Shown here: one piece after another, positions 5,169 through 6,233 of the stretch
Position numbering within the stretch: the stretch's first letter is position 1
Layout: the number at the start of each line of letters is the position of its first letter
Source of the DNA: Bacteroidota bacterium
Lineage (GTDB): Bacteria > Bacteroidota > Ignavibacteria > UBA10030 > SZUA-254
Reading direction: 5' to 3'
Assembly (NCBI GenBank): GCA_004322375.1
Contig: SCUC01000296.1
Span: forward strand, 1-6,233
DNA: 6,233 bases
Notes under the pieces: generated by a model
Database searches by the model: none
What the model saw: the letters and a program-made list of their open reading frames with translations, nothing else
What the model was told of the DNA's origin: nothing
Translations under genes and position numbers: made by a program

Positions 5169-5205
5169 AATTCGATTTTATGGCTGTATTGCAGCAAAAT
5201 CAATT
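5169..5205 (+). promoter_or_regulatory. Interrupted 14-bp inverted repeat in the peroxiredoxin leader
   Basis: Three blocks pair in order: AATT (5169-5172) with AATT (5202-5205), GATTTT (5174-5179) with AAAATC (5196-5201), and GCTG (5183-5186) with CAGC (5192-5195). The loop is TATTG, and the left arm carries a one-base and a three-base bulge. The structure ends ten bases before the Shine-Dalgarno of the first peroxiredoxin gene. It could be an RNA hairpin that affects translation or stability, or a DNA operator for a redox regulator. It does not match a PerR box I recognise. Confidence 0.35.
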
Positions 5206-5214
5206 CATTACTTT

Positions 5215-5222
5215 AAGAAAGG
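5215..5222 (+). promoter_or_regulatory. Shine-Dalgarno sequence of the first peroxiredoxin gene
   Basis: AAGAAAGG lies seven bases before the ATG at 5230. It is the clearest ribosome binding site in the window and fixes the start of this gene. Confidence 0.7.
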
Positions 5223-5229
5223 CAATATC

Positions 5230-5703
5230 ATGGCATTCACTGTTGGAGAAAAGGCTCCCAATTTTACGTTAATTGACACCGATAGAAAAGAACGCTCTCT
5301 TTCAGAGTTTTTAGGTAAGAAAACCGTACTGGCATTTTACCCCGGCGCGTTTACCGGCGTTTGCACAAAAGAGATGTGCACCTTCCGCGATTCAATGGCG
5401 AATCTCAATTCATTAAATGCTCAAATAGTCGGCATCAGCGTTGACTCTCCTTTTGCCAACAAAGGATTTTCCGATGCAAACAAATTAAACTTTCCCTTGC
5501 TAAGCGATTTTACACGAAACGTTTCCAAAGTATATTGTGGCGTGTATGAAGACTTCGCAGGCTTGAAAGGTTACACCGCCTCGAAGCGGGCAATTTTTGT
5601 GCTTGATAAAGATGGCGTTGTTAAATATTCTTGGGTTTCGGAAAGCAATCCCGGAGCGGAACCGCCTTTTGATGAGATAAATAAAGCGTTAGCGTCGTTT
5701 TAA
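5230..5703 (+). CDS. Peroxiredoxin (AhpC/TSA family, thioredoxin fold)
   Basis: This 157-residue cytoplasmic thiol peroxidase would reduce hydrogen peroxide and organic hydroperoxides. The active-site segment AFYPGAFTGVCTKEMCTFRD (residues 35-54) contains the PxxxTxxC motif: P38, T42 and the peroxidatic cysteine C45. C50, five residues on, is in the position of the resolving cysteine of PrxQ-type atypical 2-Cys enzymes, and C103 is another candidate. R120 matches the conserved active-site arginine. The start PGAF rather than PxDxTPxC and the C-terminal NPGAEPPFDEI recall the AhpE or Prx5-like groups, so the subfamily is uncertain. There is no signal peptide. A good Shine-Dalgarno supports the ATG. 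It is the first gene of a rightward operon with a second peroxiredoxin 13 bases downstream. Confidence 0.9.
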   Translation: MAFTVGEKAPNFTLIDTDRKERSLSEFLGKKTVLAFYPGAFTGVCTKEMCTFRDSMANLNSLNAQIVGISVDSPFANKGFSDANKLNFPLLSDFTRNVSKVYCGVYEDFAGLKGYTASKRAIFVLDKDGVVKYSWVSESNPGAEPPFDEINKALASF

Positions 5704-5716
5704 AAGCTCAACGTTC

Positions 5717-6169
5717 ATGCTCAAGGTTGGCGATAAAGTCCCTGATGTTTCGTTGCCCGATTCGTCGGGCAACATTGTTTCATTGAAGGACTTCAAGGGA
5801 AAGAAAGTTGTTTTATTTTTCTACCCGGAAGATGACACTCCAACATGCACAAATGAAGCATGTTCGTTTCGGGACAACATAGGAAGGCTGAGGAGCAAAG
5901 AAGTAGAAGTCATCGGAGTGAGTCCGGATTCAGTGAAATCTCATCAAAAATTTTCACACAAATATGAATTGCCATACACGTTGCTTAGTGACGAAGAGAA
6001 AAATCTCATCAAAGCGTTTGGCGTGTGGAAGAAAAAATTATTATTCGGGAGAAGATATATGGGTGTAGCGCGCACAACGTTCATCATAGATGAACGCGGA
6101 ACCATTGCTCACATCTTTGAAAATGTCAGAGTAAAAAATCATATACAAAATATCATGGAGAAATTATGA
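5717..6169 (+). CDS. bcp: Thioredoxin-dependent peroxiredoxin, Bcp/PrxQ type
   Basis: This 150-residue protein has the hallmark of Bcp/PrxQ enzymes: FFYPEDDTPTCTNEACSFRD (residues 34-53), with P37, T41, peroxidatic C44 and resolving C49 in the C-x4-C arrangement. R119 in ARTTFIID is the conserved arginine that stabilises the active-site thiolate. It would reduce peroxides in the cytoplasm and be recycled by thioredoxin. The length is that of the family (E. coli Bcp is about 156). It starts 13 bases after the first peroxiredoxin gene without a clear Shine-Dalgarno, so translation may be coupled. Its stop codon overlaps the next start as ATGA (6166-6169). The two peroxiredoxins share the fold but differ clearly in sequence, so they are not a recent duplication. 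Confidence 0.93.
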   Translation: MLKVGDKVPDVSLPDSSGNIVSLKDFKGKKVVLFFYPEDDTPTCTNEACSFRDNIGRLRSKEVEVIGVSPDSVKSHQKFSHKYELPYTLLSDEEKNLIKAFGVWKKKLLFGRRYMGVARTTFIIDERGTIAHIFENVRVKNHIQNIMEKL

Positions 6170-6233
6170 ATCTAAAAAAATTCGTCGCTGAATTTCTTGG
6201 CACCTTCACACTTATTTTTGCAGGCGTTGCTGC
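6166..6233 (+). CDS. Aquaporin / glycerol facilitator (MIP family), N-terminal fragment
   Basis: The frame starts with ATG at 6166, overlapping the bcp stop codon as ATGA, and stays open to the window edge. Its 22 complete codons read MNLKKFVAEFLGTFTLIF then AGVA. The AEFLGTF segment at the start of the first membrane helix is typical of MIP-family channels. Members conduct water, glycerol or other small neutral solutes, and some conduct hydrogen peroxide. The NPA motifs lie outside the window, so the subfamily cannot be determined. The overlap and shared direction place it in the peroxiredoxin operon. Confidence 0.8.
   Translation, partial: MNLKKFVAEFLGTFTLIFAGVA

Overview
The window looks like ordinary bacterial chromosome. 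It holds the tail of a complex I gene, a membrane antiporter, a leftward run of six small genes, and the start of a rightward peroxiredoxin operon. Base composition is moderate to AT-rich and Shine-Dalgarno sequences are mostly weak. The antiporter belongs to the CitMHS_2-like type, which is common in Bacteroidota, Chlorobiota and Ignavibacteria, and one lipoprotein has a relaxed lipobox. Together these fit a member of the Bacteroidota/Chlorobiota/Ignavibacteria group. This placement is an inference; there is no marker gene here to settle it.

Layout. Bases 2-589 (+) encode the C-terminal part of NuoM. Bases 590-965 hold no convincing gene but contain two inverted repeats (593-622 and a perfect 28-base palindrome at 646-673), a GC-rich repeat-like hairpin (846-878) and a plausible promoter (911-938). 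Bases 966-2471 (+) encode a 501-residue Na+/H+ antiporter-type permease with a signal peptide. Bases 2473-2596 are extremely G-rich and C-poor on the + strand. Read from the - strand this is a C-rich, G-poor tract placed where a Rho-dependent terminator of the leftward genes would be expected.

The leftward (-) genes, in transcription order, are: a small glycine-zipper membrane protein (5065-4874), a lipoprotein of unknown function (4731-4243), a DCC-family thiol-disulfide oxidoreductase with a GTG start (4241-3813), a DUF4160 protein (3788-3570), a DUF2442 protein (3565-3320) and an unrecognised 215-residue protein with an R-x4-H motif (3283-2636). The last three form a compact cassette. DUF4160/DUF2442 pairs are commonly adjacent and suspected to act as toxin-antitoxin-like units, and the third protein may be HEPN-like. 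This cassette is the best candidate here for an undescribed system, though the sequence alone does not prove it. The DUF4160 gene seems to have lost its usual N-terminus through a one-base change beside the end of the DCC gene.

The rightward (+) operon starts after a 164-base divergent spacer with an interrupted 14-bp inverted repeat in the probable leader. It encodes an AhpC/TSA-family peroxiredoxin (5230-5703), a Bcp/PrxQ peroxiredoxin (5717-6169) and, overlapping it by ATGA, the first 22 codons of a MIP-family aquaporin (6166 to the window edge). Two thiol peroxidases plus a channel that may conduct water, glycerol or peroxide suggest a peroxide-handling unit.
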